Shown here: piece after piece, positions 16,798-25,746 of the stretch | How the letters are laid out: every line of letters begins with the position of its first letter | Numbering within the stretch: the stretch's first letter is position 1 | Assembly: GCA_035294785.1 (NCBI GenBank) | Contig: DATGKF010000137.1 | Span: 1-64,000, forward strand | DNA length: 64,000 nucleotides | Source: Poindextera sp035294785 | GTDB lineage: Bacteria; Pseudomonadota; Alphaproteobacteria; Caulobacterales; Caulobacteraceae | Direction: 5' to 3' | Position numbers and translations under genes: made by a program | The notes under the pieces: model-generated | Databases searched by the model: none | Told to the model about the DNA's origin: nothing | What the model saw: only the letters and a program-made list of their open reading frames with translations

Positions 16798-18024
16798 CTA
16801 GCGCATCGCGATGGCGTTTTCCTTGTTTGGGTCGGGGAGGCCGAGGATGCGGCGGGAGATGATGTTCCACTGCACCTCCTGGCTGCCGCCGGCGATGCCG
16901 CCGGCCTTCGAGGACATGACGAGACGCGTGTTGGCGATCTCAGCCGGCGTGAAGGTCTCGCCCTCCCAGCCCAGGCCCTGATGGCCCATGATCTCCATGG
17001 TCAGCTCGGCGGCGTCGCGGCGCAGGAACGAGCCGACGTTCTTGATGATGGATGTCGTGTCGTTCGGGCCGCGGTTCGAGCCGCGCGACTCCGCCTGAGC
17101 GCGCGCCAGCGTCTGCTGAAACGCCCTGGAATCCATCTCGAAATTGATGATGCGCTGGCGAAGGTCGTGGTCGGCGATGCGGCCCTCTTCGTCCACGCCG
17201 ATGTATTGCTTGGCGATGTTGGGCAGCTGCGCCTTCGGGTCGGAGCGGGCGCTCGCCTGGCCGGAGCCGATGCCGTTGCGCTCGTGCTGCAGGAGGCGCT
17301 TGGCGATGGTCCAGCCGCCGTTGAGCGGCGGGACGAGGTTTTCCTTCGGCACGACCACGTCGGTGAAGAAGGTCTCGCAGAACGGCGAGGCGCCTGAGAT
17401 GAGTTTGATGGGCCGCGGATCGACGCCCGGCGTCCGCATGTCGATCAGGAGGAAACTGATCCCCTCGTGCTTCTTGGTCTGGTCGGTGCGCACCAGGCAG
17501 AAGCACCAGTCGGCGACGTGGGCCCCCGAGGTCCAGATCTTCTGACCGTTGACGAGGAAGTGGTCGCCCTTGTCTTCGGCCTTGGTCGAAAGCCCGGCGA
17601 GATCGCTGCCGGCGCCCGGCTCCGAGAAGCCCTGGCACCAGCGCAGTTCGCCACGGGTGATCGGCGGCAGGTGGCGCTTCTTCTGCTCCTCGGTGCCGTA
17701 CTCCAGGAGCGTCGGGCCGAACATCATCACGCCCATGCCGCCGATGGGGTTGTAGGCGCCGATGCGGTTCATCTCTTCGCGCAGGACGATGGCCTCGGCC
17801 TGGCTCAAGCCCCCGCCGCCGTAGGCCTGCGGCCAGGTGGGCACGCCCCAGCCGACCTCGCCCATGCGCTGGCGCCAGAGGTCGTCGTCAGCGGTCTCTT
17901 CGCGGTCGGCGGCCGCCTGCGGGCCCGCCGGACCCTTGCCGGCGAGGCTCTTGGGGAAGTGTTCCTCGAGCCAGGCGCGCGCCTCGGCGCGGAAGGCTTC
18001 GGTCTCGCCGCCGAAATCGGCCAT
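16798..18024 (-). CDS. Acyl-CoA dehydrogenase
   Basis: A 408-residue FAD-dependent acyl-CoA dehydrogenase catalysing the first, alpha-beta desaturation step of a beta-oxidation-type pathway and passing electrons to ETF (etfBA genes lie at 49.9-51.6 kb). Conserved parts are the N-terminal helical domain, the FAD-binding stretch WCQGFSEPGAGSDLAGL with KIWTSGAHVADW, and the C-terminal GHQGLGWEGE and GGSQEVQWNIISRRILGLP. It resembles the FadE-like dehydrogenases that act on bulky or steroid-type acyl-CoAs rather than the short-chain type. It is divergent from a hotdog-like gene. Confidence 0.9.
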   Translation of the reverse strand: MADFGGETEAFRAEARAWLEEHFPKSLAGKGPAGPQAAADREETADDDLWRQRMGEVGWGVPTWPQAYGGGGLSQAEAIVLREEMNRIGAYNPIGGMGVMMFGPTLLEYGTEEQKKRHLPPITRGELRWCQGFSEPGAGSDLAGLSTKAEDKGDHFLVNGQKIWTSGAHVADWCFCLVRTDQTKKHEGISFLLIDMRTPGVDPRPIKLISGASPFCETFFTDVVVPKENLVPPLNGGWTIAKRLLQHERNGIGSGQASARSDPKAQLPNIAKQYIGVDEEGRIADHDLRQRIINFEMDSRAFQQTLARAQAESRGSNRGPNDTTSIIKNVGSFLRRDAAELTMEIMGHQGLGWEGETFTPAEIANTRLVMSSKAGGIAGGSQEVQWNIISRRILGLPDPNKENAIAMR

Positions 18025-18141
18025 GGCGTCCTCCTGGTCTCTCTTTGATTTTACGCTAGGGCCACGCGCGCCGCAGCGTCAACGCCGGCCTTGACGAAGC
18101 CGCGCATGGGGATGAACTGGGTGGAAACGAGGGAGACGGCC

Positions 18142-19035
18142 ATGACCGACACGATGCTGTTGGAGAGCGAATTCAAAGCCCCGCGCAACATGTTCAACGC
18201 CAGCGCCGATGAGAGTCGCCGCGCCCACGCCGCCGAGCGCCGCGGCGCCGGCTCGATCCACGACGATGCGGTCGCCTCGAAGCTGGGATTCAAGGGTGGG
18301 ACCGTGCCGGGCTCGGTGCACATGAACCAACTCGCGCCCCTGATCGTGCGCGTCTACGGCGAGAAGTGGTTCGAACGCGGCGGCCTCTCGTCCTTCTTCA
18401 CCCAGGCGACGGTGGACCTGGAGAAGACCAAGGCGGTTGGCGAGCCGGGCGAGGAGCGCCTGCGGCTGCGCCAATACAACGAAGCCGGCGACCAGATCTC
18501 CGAGAACACCGCCAGCCTCGACCCGGAGGACCCGGGCGCCGAACTCGTGCGGCGGATGGCGATGCAGGAGCCGGCGGCCGAGGGGCGCCTGCGCATCCTG
18601 GAAGGTTTCAAGGTCGGCGACGAGACCGGCGGCACGCCGGTGAAGGTCGAGCGCAAGGCGCTGATGGCCCAGCTGGAAACGATCACCGAGGACCTGCCGC
18701 TCTACCGCGAGCAGGGCGTGCTGCCGCCGGGTCTCGCCATCCATCTGGCGCACATGGCGCGCGGCGTGGTGCTGGCGCGGCAGAAGCCAGCGGTCGGCCT
18801 CTTCGGCGCACTGGAGATCAGGAACCTCGCCGGGCCGCTGAAGGCTGACGTCGACTATCTGGCGCGCACCAAGGTGCTGAAGCTGTCCGAGAGCCCGCGC
18901 ACGGAGAACATCTGGTACGACGTCATTCTCGCCGACGCGAAGACCAAGATCGACGCCGGCGTCGTGCGCTTCCAGATCCGGCTGATGAAGGGCTCCTCGC
19001 CACTCTGGGCGGACGAGACAAAGGCCAAGGACTGA
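18142..19035 (+). CDS. Hotdog-fold (MaoC-like) protein, unassigned
   Basis: A 297-residue protein with a likely hotdog fold: after a helix containing SIHDDAVASKLGFKGGTVPGSVHMNQLAPLI, the GF-x-G-G-x-V-P-G pattern and the following helix match the N-terminal part of MaoC-type hydratases, although the catalytic D-x-x-x-x-H pair is not clearly placed. The C-terminal half (LFGALEIRNLAGPLKADVDYLARTKVLKL) looks like a second hotdog strand set. It is divergent from the acyl-CoA dehydrogenase with 117 bases between them, so a role as hydratase or thioester-binding partner in the same acyl-CoA pathway is plausible. Start 18142 has GAGGGAGA upstream. Confidence 0.5.
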   Translation: MTDTMLLESEFKAPRNMFNASADESRRAHAAERRGAGSIHDDAVASKLGFKGGTVPGSVHMNQLAPLIVRVYGEKWFERGGLSSFFTQATVDLEKTKAVGEPGEERLRLRQYNEAGDQISENTASLDPEDPGAELVRRMAMQEPAAEGRLRILEGFKVGDETGGTPVKVERKALMAQLETITEDLPLYREQGVLPPGLAIHLAHMARGVVLARQKPAVGLFGALEIRNLAGPLKADVDYLARTKVLKLSESPRTENIWYDVILADAKTKIDAGVVRFQIRLMKGSSPLWADETKAKD

Positions 19036-19086
19036 CGCCGCGGCCGGCTTGCCCGGCGGCCAAGCTTGTCCGATAAACGTCCCCGG

Positions 19087-19300
19087 ACGGTTCCCCCTTT
19101 AGCAGGGGGCCAAGAGGGAATGTGGTGCGGGGGCCTTGCTCCCAAAACCGCGCTGTGCCCGCAACTGTAGGCGGCGAGGGCCGGCATCCGTTTCGCGCTT
19201 CGCTCTTCGCGAAGCCGCGACGCCACTGGAGCCTAGAGCTCTGGGAAGGCGAGGAGGCGATAACCCGACGACCCGCAAGTCAGGAGACCTGCCGTCCAGG
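19087..19300 (+). promoter_or_regulatory. Cobalamin (adenosylcobalamin) riboswitch
   Basis: All conserved cobalamin-aptamer parts are present in order: GAGGGAATGTGGTGCGGGG, then AAAACCGCGCTGTGCCCGCAA with CTGTA, a central GCCACTGG, CTGGGAAGGCG, and the B12 box AGTCAGGAGACCTGCC at 19278-19293. It precedes a BtuB-like receptor by about 155 bases. A strong hairpin, GGGGTC/GACCCC at 19312-19331, follows the aptamer and may be part of the expression platform; with no T-run, control is probably at translation. The 420-base gap between the flanking genes is otherwise empty of features I can name. Confidence 0.95.
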
Positions 19301-19455
19301 TCGCTCGTCCGGGGGTCCGGGTCCAGACCCCAGGCGCGGAAGCCGTGCGGGCTCATCTCCGGCGCGGTCCGTCGCAGCGGCAAACGATCGCCGCTGCGTC
19401 CGCGCGAATCCCCGCGTCTGGCGCGCCCGGTCTTTTGACAAGGACGGAACGCGCC

Positions 19456-21321
19456 ATGACCCGCGCTCGACTTCTCGCATCCGCCGCCTTCGCGGCTGCA
19501 ATCGGACTGCCCCTCGCCGCCCAGGCCGGGGACGCCGACAACCCCGACATCGTGGTCACCGCCACGCGTCTGCCGGCGCCCGCCGCCTCGACGCCGGACG
19601 CTCACGTGATCACCGAGGACGATATCCAGGCGCGGCAGGCGATCTTCGCCGCCGACGTGCTGGCGACCGTCCCAGGCGTCGTCATCGTGCCCACCGGGGC
19701 CTTCGGAGGCGTAACCGGCGTCTCCATCCGCGGCGCCACCACCGACAAGACGCTGGTGCTGATCGACGGGGTTCCGGTGAACGACGCCTCGCAGCCGGAG
19801 GGCGGCTTCGACTTCGGCGCGCTCGATCTGGCCGACGTTTCCCGCATCGAAGTGCTGACCGGCCCGCAAGGGGTGCTGTGGGGCTCGAACGCCATCGGCG
19901 GGGTGGTCAGCTTCACCACCAAGGAGCCGAACGGCGTCGACGCGGCGGTCGAGGGCGGCTCGCTCTCGACCTGGCGCGGCTCGCTTTCGCTCGGCAAGAG
20001 CAACGACCGCTGGGCGCTGGGCGGGACGATCGCCGGCTTCACCACCGCCGGCGTTTCAGCCGCCGATACGCACGACAACTACGCGCCCTTCGGCCTGCCC
20101 GGCCTGCACAACACCGAGGCCGACGGCGACCAGATGCTGACCGCCGACCTGCGCGCGCGGATCACTCTGTCCGGGGCCGTGCAGCTGGACGGACAGGTGC
20201 GCTACAACCACGCGCGCACCGCCATCGACGGCTTCCCACCGCCTGACTTCCTCTTCTCAGACACCAACGACGTGGCGGTGAGCGAGAGCGTCGAGGCGTT
20301 CGTCCGCGCCCGTATCGCCGGACCTTGGGGCCTGAAGAACGAAGTCAGCGTCAGCGACTATCGGATCGAGCGCGGCGACCATGGCAAGTCCGGCGATTTC
20401 GGCTTCACCGCCGGCCGGCAGGTCTATCGCTGGACGCTCGAGAAGGACGGACCCGCCGACCGCTGGTCGGCGATCGCCGGCGTCGAGCGCGAGGCGACCT
20501 CGGCCAGCCTTTCCAGCGGAAAGACGTTTGACCTCGGCGCAACGTCGGTGTTCGCGCTGGCGCAGGGGCGGCCGACGCCCTGGCTCACGGGCCTGGTCGG
20601 GGTGCGCTACGACGCCCCTGACCGCTTCCGCGCTCAGACGACGGCGCGCGTCGGGGCGACCATCGACCTGCCGCGGGGGTTCAGCCTGCAGGGCTCGTTC
20701 AACCAAAGCTTCAAGACCCCGACGATCAGCGAGACGGCCTGCGATTTCTGCTTCGCCCCGCCGGTGTCGCTGCGGCCGGAGCACGCCGAAGGCTATGACG
20801 GCGCACTCGCCTGGCGCTCGTCGGATGGCAAGCTGCAGCTGAAGGCGACGGCGTTTTCGCTCGACGTGACCGACGAGATCGCCTTCGTCGCCGGCCGCTA
20901 CGTCAATATCGCCCGCGCCCGCTCGCGTGGCTTGGAGGCGGAGGCCGACGCGGTGCTGCCCTACGGGCTCCGCCTGCAGGCGAGCTACAGCTACATCGAC
21001 GCGACGAACGCACTGACCGGCGTTCGCCTGCCGCGCTCGCCGCTGAACTCGGGCTCCGCCAGCCTGTTCTGGACCCACGGCCCGTGGGATGCGGCGTTCA
21101 CCGTGCGGGCTGAGGATCAGGACCTGGACACCGGGCTCGACTTCTCGCCGGTGGTGCGCCCTGGATTCGCGGTTGCGGACCTGGCGGGCGGCTACCGGCT
21201 GAACGGCCATGTGCGGCTGACGGCGCGGGTCGAGAACCTGGCCGACCGTCGCTACGAGGAGGCCTTCGGATTCGGCGAACCGGGGCGAACGGTGTTCGTG
21301 GGCGTCAGGCTGGCGGATTGA
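19456..21321 (+). CDS. btuB: BtuB-like TonB-dependent cobalamin receptor
   Basis: A 621-residue TonB-dependent receptor that should import cobalamin across the outer membrane. A signal peptide ends at AQA, a TonB box PDIVVTATRLP follows, then the plug with VSIRGATTDKTLVLIDGVPVND and EVLTGPQGVLWGSNAIGGVVSFTTK, and a 22-strand barrel ending near VENLADRRYEEAFGFGEPGRTVFVGVRL. Length near 615 is that of BtuB. The cobalamin riboswitch directly upstream supports the substrate. Start ATG 19456 has AGGACGGAA upstream. Periplasmic and inner-membrane B12 transport genes (btuFCD) are not adjacent. Confidence 0.92.
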   Translation: MTRARLLASAAFAAAIGLPLAAQAGDADNPDIVVTATRLPAPAASTPDAHVITEDDIQARQAIFAADVLATVPGVVIVPTGAFGGVTGVSIRGATTDKTLVLIDGVPVNDASQPEGGFDFGALDLADVSRIEVLTGPQGVLWGSNAIGGVVSFTTKEPNGVDAAVEGGSLSTWRGSLSLGKSNDRWALGGTIAGFTTAGVSAADTHDNYAPFGLPGLHNTEADGDQMLTADLRARITLSGAVQLDGQVRYNHARTAIDGFPPPDFLFSDTNDVAVSESVEAFVRARIAGPWGLKNEVSVSDYRIERGDHGKSGDFGFTAGRQVYRWTLEKDGPADRWSAIAGVEREATSASLSSGKTFDLGATSVFALAQGRPTPWLTGLVGVRYDAPDRFRAQTTARVGATIDLPRGFSLQGSFNQSFKTPTISETACDFCFAPPVSLRPEHAEGYDGALAWRSSDGKLQLKATAFSLDVTDEIAFVAGRYVNIARARSRGLEAEADAVLPYGLRLQASYSYIDATNALTGVRLPRSPLNSGSASLFWTHGPWDAAFTVRAEDQDLDTGLDFSPVVRPGFAVADLAGGYRLNGHVRLTARVENLADRRYEEAFGFGEPGRTVFVGVRLAD

Positions 21322-21414
21322 CGCCCGGCGCGAGGCGGTCCGCGGCAACGGTTTATTTTCGAAGCTGACCTAGTCTTCGGCCTCTTTCGACCGTTATTCG
21401 CTGGAGCCCGCCTG

Positions 21415-23685
21415 TTGTTCAGGACGCTGATCTGCATCACCCAGCAGCACAATCCGTGGCTGCTCGCGGTTGCGGTGCTGGTCTGCCTGATCGCGGCGGC
21501 GACCACCATCCGCCTCTACAGCCACGGGCGCGGCGCCGGCGGGCGCCGGTCGCTGCCCTGGCTGGTCGGCGCCGGCGCCAGCGGCGGGGCGGGCATCTGG
21601 GCGACGCACTTCATCAGCATGCTGGCCTACGAGCCCGGCCTGCCGACCGGCTACGGCGTCTTCGGTACGATCGCCTCGCTGGCGATCGCCACGTGCGGCG
21701 TGGCGATCGGTCTGATCGTCGCCGCGCGGGCGAAGGGTCCGTCCGGGGCGGCGGCCGGCGGGCTGATCGTCGGGCTCACCATCTCCGGCATGCACTACGC
21801 CGGCATGGCCGCCTTTCGGACCCAGGGGTTCGTGCTCTGGGATCCGGCCTACGTCACGGTCGCCATCGGATCGGGGCTGTTGTTCTCGGCGTTGGCGCTG
21901 GTCGTTGCGTCGGCGCGCCCGGCGGTATGGCGGACCATAGGGGGCGGCGTCCTGTTGGTGCTTGCCATCGTCGGCGTCCACTTCGTCAGCATGGCCGCCG
22001 TCACCATCATCCCCAACACGCGGCTGAAACCGCCGGAGGCGTTCCTGCCGAGCCAGGCGATGGCGCTGGCGGTCGGCAGCCTGAGCGCGCTCATCCTGAT
22101 CGGCGCCGCGACGATGCTGGTCCTGGAGACCCGCGGCCATCGGCGCTCGCTGGCGCAGCTGAACGCGGTCATCGACGCCATGCCCGACGGCCTCGCCTAC
22201 TTCGACGCAGACGACCGCTACCTGTTGTGGAACGATCGCTACGCGGCGATCGTGGCCGAGTTCGGCCTCAAGCCCGAGCGCGGGCGCAGCTACGTCGACT
22301 GCGTGATCGCGCCGATCGCCGACGCGAGCCAGGCCGACGCGGCCACACGCGCCGCCTACGTCGCCGAGCAGGTCGCCCGCCGCGCGCGGGCCTCGGCCAC
22401 ACGCGAGGAGAGGAGCCCGGCGGGCCGCTGGATCCGTGTCGAGGAAAACCGCACCGCCGATGGCGGCCGCGTGACGGTGATTTTCGACATCTCGTCGCTG
22501 AAGCAGACGGCGCAGGACCTCGCCGAGGCGCGCGATGCGGCCGAGGACGCCAACCGGGCGAAGAGCGAGTTCCTGGCCAACATGAGCCACGAGATCCGGA
22601 CGCCGCTGAACGGGGTGCTCGGCGTCGCCGACGCGCTGGCGCTGGGGACGCTGGACGAGCGGCAGCGCGAGCTGGTCGAGATCATCCGCACCTCGGGGCA
22701 AGTGCTGAACGGGCTGCTGTGCGACATCCTCGATCTGGCGCGCGTGGAGTCGGGGCGGCTGGTGCTGGCGCCGGAGCCGTTCGAGCTCGCGCAGGCGCTG
22801 CGCGACGTGGCCGCGCTGAGCACCGTGCACGCCGAAGAGAAGGGCCTCGTCTTTCGCCTCTCGCTGCCGGATGAGGCCGAGCGCTGGGTCATGGGCGACC
22901 CGATGCGGCTGAAGCAGATCCTGACCAACCTGACGTCGAACGCGCTCAAGTTCACCGAGGCGGGCGAGGTCGAGCTGGCCGCCATCTGCCTTGACGCCGA
23001 TGCGGGCGCCTTCCGCATCAGCGTGCGCGACACCGGCTGCGGCTTCTCCGACGAGGTCAAGGCGCGCCTGTTCGGGCGCTTCCAGCAGGGCGACGGGGCG
23101 ATGACGCGCCGAGCCGGCGGCAGCGGGCTCGGCCTTTCGATCGCCCACGAACTCGCCGCCCTGATGGGCGGGACGCTGGGCGCCGAGAGCGTCGAGGGCG
23201 AAGGCTCGGTGTTCGCACTCGAGATCGCCTTCCCAAGCGCCGAACCGCAGGCCGCGGCTGTCGCGCCAGACACGACCGAGGCCGACGACGACGGCGGACG
23301 CGCCATGCGGGTGCTGATCGTCGACGACAACGCGAACAACCGGCGCCTGCTCGAGGTGCTGCTCGACCACGTCGGCGCCGAGACGCGGTCCGCCGAGGAC
23401 GGCAAGGCGGCGATCGAGGCCTGGCGGGCCGGCGCTTTCGACGCCATCGTCATGGACATGCAGATGCCGGTGATGGACGGCTTGGCGGCCACGCGCGCGA
23501 TCCGCGCCGACGAACGCGCGAGCGGGCGAGCGCGCACGCCGATCGTTTTCGTCTCCGCCAACGCCATGCCCGAGCACGTCGAGGCCGCCCGGGCGGCCGG
23601 CGGCGACGGCCACATCGCCAAGCCGATCGCTGCGGCGGCGCTGTTCGAGGCCCTTTCGACCGCCAGCCTCGCCGCGGCCGCCTAG
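21415..23685 (+). CDS. MHYT-sensor hybrid histidine kinase
   Basis: A 756-residue membrane kinase. The N-terminus (about 1-240) is an MHYT domain of seven TM helices with metal-binding motifs WATHFISM, GMHYAG and GVHFVSM, a fold proposed to sense O2, CO or NO through bound copper. A PAS-type segment (LNAVIDAMPDGLAYFDADDRYLLWND) is followed by HisKA with phospho-His392 (NMSHEIRTPLNG), an ATPase domain (NLTSNALKFT, GSGLGLSIA) and a C-terminal receiver with Asp681 (VMDMQMP). The start is TTG at 21415, preceded by GGAG; this start looks weak. Output is unknown: no separate response regulator follows. Confidence 0.92.
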   Translation: MFRTLICITQQHNPWLLAVAVLVCLIAAATTIRLYSHGRGAGGRRSLPWLVGAGASGGAGIWATHFISMLAYEPGLPTGYGVFGTIASLAIATCGVAIGLIVAARAKGPSGAAAGGLIVGLTISGMHYAGMAAFRTQGFVLWDPAYVTVAIGSGLLFSALALVVASARPAVWRTIGGGVLLVLAIVGVHFVSMAAVTIIPNTRLKPPEAFLPSQAMALAVGSLSALILIGAATMLVLETRGHRRSLAQLNAVIDAMPDGLAYFDADDRYLLWNDRYAAIVAEFGLKPERGRSYVDCVIAPIADASQADAATRAAYVAEQVARRARASATREERSPAGRWIRVEENRTADGGRVTVIFDISSLKQTAQDLAEARDAAEDANRAKSEFLANMSHEIRTPLNGVLGVADALALGTLDERQRELVEIIRTSGQVLNGLLCDILDLARVESGRLVLAPEPFELAQALRDVAALSTVHAEEKGLVFRLSLPDEAERWVMGDPMRLKQILTNLTSNALKFTEAGEVELAAICLDADAGAFRISVRDTGCGFSDEVKARLFGRFQQGDGAMTRRAGGSGLGLSIAHELAALMGGTLGAESVEGEGSVFALEIAFPSAEPQAAAVAPDTTEADDDGGRAMRVLIVDDNANNRRLLEVLLDHVGAETRSAEDGKAAIEAWRAGAFDAIVMDMQMPVMDGLAATRAIRADERASGRARTPIVFVSANAMPEHVEAARAAGGDGHIAKPIAAAALFEALSTASLAAAA

Positions 23686-24575
23686 GGGCGCGAGGCGGCG
23701 ACGTAGTCGGCGAGGCCCGCCGCCAGCGCGTCGAACATCAGGCGCATCCTCAATGTCGCGCGCAGGTCTTCGTGCATGGCGACCCAGCACTCGAGGTCGA
23801 AGCGGAAGCTGTCCCTCAGCACGGGAACGAGGTTGGGGTCACGCCGGGCGATGCCGAACTGGCAGGCGCCCACGCCGAAGCCGGCGCGCAACGCCGCCAT
23901 CTGGGCGACGTCGCTATCGGTGCGCAGTGCGAACATCTCGCGGTCGAGGTGGATGTCGAGCGCCTGCAGCGCGCTCAGCATCTCGACGTTGCGGTCGAAG
24001 CCGATCGCCGAGGCGCCGGCCTGATCCAGCGAGGTGGGCTCGCCGTGACGCTGGAGATAGCGGCGATGGGCGAAGAGGCCGACGGGGACCGACCCGATTC
24101 GGCGGGCGGTGAGCGCGCCTTGCGTCGGCCGCGCCATGCGGACGGCGATGTCGGCGTCGCGGCGAAGCAGGTCCTCCTGCCGGTCCGACAAAACGAGCTC
24201 GATGGCGATCTCCGGATGCGCCTCGTGGAAGCCGGCGAGAATCTCAGGCAGCACCTCGGCGCCCATGACGTGGCTGGTGGTCACGCGGACGAGGCCCCGG
24301 GCCTCGTCGGCCGCGCCCGACGCCGTGCGCAGAAGCGCTTCTGCCGCGGCGGCCATCGCCTCGGCGTGCGGGCGGAGCGCGAGCGCTGCGTCGGTCGGCC
24401 GGAGCCCACTGGGCGAGCGGGTGAAGAGCGCCAGACCCCCCAGCGTTTGTTCGAGCGCTTCGATCTGCCGTCCAACCGTGGGCTGAGTCAGCCCCAGCTG
24501 CCGCGCGGCGCCCGAGAGGCTGCCCGCGTCGATCACCGCCAGGAAGGCGCGGTAGAGAGACCAGTCCGGAACCAT
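23682..24575 (-). CDS. LysR-family transcriptional regulator
   Basis: A 297-residue LysR regulator: winged helix (YRAFLAVIDAGSLSGAARQLGLTQPTVGRQIEALE) and effector-binding domain. It overlaps the end of the MHYT kinase by four bases but runs toward it. Divergent, 89 bases away, is an NAD(P)-binding oxidoreductase gene, which is the likely target. A palindrome ATACG-N4-CGTAT sits across its start codon, consistent with autoregulation. The effector is unknown. Confidence 0.88.
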   Translation of the reverse strand: MVPDWSLYRAFLAVIDAGSLSGAARQLGLTQPTVGRQIEALEQTLGGLALFTRSPSGLRPTDAALALRPHAEAMAAAAEALLRTASGAADEARGLVRVTTSHVMGAEVLPEILAGFHEAHPEIAIELVLSDRQEDLLRRDADIAVRMARPTQGALTARRIGSVPVGLFAHRRYLQRHGEPTSLDQAGASAIGFDRNVEMLSALQALDIHLDREMFALRTDSDVAQMAALRAGFGVGACQFGIARRDPNLVPVLRDSFRFDLECWVAMHEDLRATLRMRLMFDALAAGLADYVAASRP

Positions 24576-24604
24576 ACGAAAACGTATAATGAGTCTACGA
24601 ACTC
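24574..24604. promoter_or_regulatory. Dyads in the LysR/NmrA divergent promoter
   Basis: A perfect palindrome ATACG-AAAA-CGTAT (24574-24587) overlaps the LysR start codon and is followed by TATAAT (24585-24590). A second dyad GAGT-N6-ACTC lies at 24591-24604. Two adjacent dyads are the usual recognition/activation site layout of LysR regulators. Confidence 0.45.
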
Positions 24605-24664
24605 TCGCAATTCCGCATAGCCCGCGCGAGAGGCACCTTGCGCCATCAGCAAAGGAGCTTCGCC

Positions 24665-25672
24665 ATGAGCACCCAGAAGACCGCCCTCGTCCTCGGCGCC
24701 ACCGGCAACTACGGGAGCCACGCCGTGCAGGCGCTGCTCAAGCACGGCTGGCGCGTCCGGGCGCTGGCCCGCAACCCGGCGGCGGCCGCCGCCAAGGCCG
24801 GCCAGCGAACCCCGATCGAGTGGATCAAGGGCGATGCGATGAACGAGGCCGACGTCGCCGGCGCCGCGCGCGGGGCCAGCGTGATCGTCCACGCCGTGAA
24901 CCCGCCCGCCTACAAGAACTGGCCGGGCCTCGTGCTGCCGATGATCCGCTCGACCATCGCCGCGGCCAAGGCGGAGGGCGCGCGGATCGTCGTGCCCGGC
25001 AACGTCTACAATTATGCGCCCGACGCCGGGCCCGCGATCGGCGAGGCCGCACCGCAGGCGCCGGTCACGCGCAAGGGCAAGATCCGCGTTGAGATGGAAG
25101 AGTTGCTGCGGGCCGCGAGCGCAGACGGCGCCAAGGTGCTGATCGTCCGCGCCGGCGACTTCTTCTCCGGCCTCGGATGGCTCACCACGCGTTCGAAGGG
25201 CCGCGTGCGCGCGATGTACCGCGCCGGCCCGGCCGACGTCGGCCACCTCTGGGCCTACCTGCCTGACATGGCCGAGGCGACGGCGCAGCTGCTGGACCGC
25301 GAAGCGGATCTCGCCGCCTTCGAGGTGTTCAACTTCCGCGGCCACTGGCTGGAGCCGTCGGAGGCGATGGTCGCCGCCGTCCGGCGCGTCACCGGCCAGG
25401 CGAAGCTGCCCGTGCACGGCTTCCCATGGCTGCTCGTCTACGCGCTGGCCCCGTTCGTGGAGCTGTTCCGCGAGCTGGCCGAGATGCGCTACCTGCAGCA
25501 GAAGCCGATCGGTCTCGACAATGAGAAGCTGGTCGCCTTCCTCGGCGCCGAGCCGCACACCCCGCTCGACACCGCCGTCCGCGCGGCGCTGGAGGAGCTG
25601 GGGGTCTCGGTCGATCCGGCGCCGGCCGCCAGTGAGGCCTGGCCGCTTCGTGGGGCCGCGACGGCGCACTGA
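24665..25672 (+). CDS. NmrA/atypical-SDR NAD(P)-binding protein
   Basis: A 335-residue extended or atypical short-chain dehydrogenase. The Rossmann glycine motif is GATGNYGSHAVQALL (residues 12-18 for GATGNYG), followed by WRVRALARNP where Arg suggests NADPH preference, and later VNPPAY and a region GNVYNYAPD. The catalytic YxxxK is not evident at the usual place, which is typical of NmrA-type redox sensors and isoflavone-reductase-like proteins. Start 24665 is preceded by AAAGGAG. It is divergent from the LysR gene and likely its regulated target. Confidence 0.75.
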   Translation: MSTQKTALVLGATGNYGSHAVQALLKHGWRVRALARNPAAAAAKAGQRTPIEWIKGDAMNEADVAGAARGASVIVHAVNPPAYKNWPGLVLPMIRSTIAAAKAEGARIVVPGNVYNYAPDAGPAIGEAAPQAPVTRKGKIRVEMEELLRAASADGAKVLIVRAGDFFSGLGWLTTRSKGRVRAMYRAGPADVGHLWAYLPDMAEATAQLLDREADLAAFEVFNFRGHWLEPSEAMVAAVRRVTGQAKLPVHGFPWLLVYALAPFVELFRELAEMRYLQQKPIGLDNEKLVAFLGAEPHTPLDTAVRAALEELGVSVDPAPAASEAWPLRGAATAH

Positions 25673-25746
25673 CGAACGCGAATACGCAGGGTCGGCCGGC
25701 GGGGCCGGCCCTGGACGCGTTTCGGGCCGGACGCTACAGGCAGCGC

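Noticed and set aside
21394..23790. A 798-codon minus-strand frame opposite the MHYT kinase
   Set aside because: The plus-strand kinase contains all catalytic motifs; the opposite frame is shadow coding.
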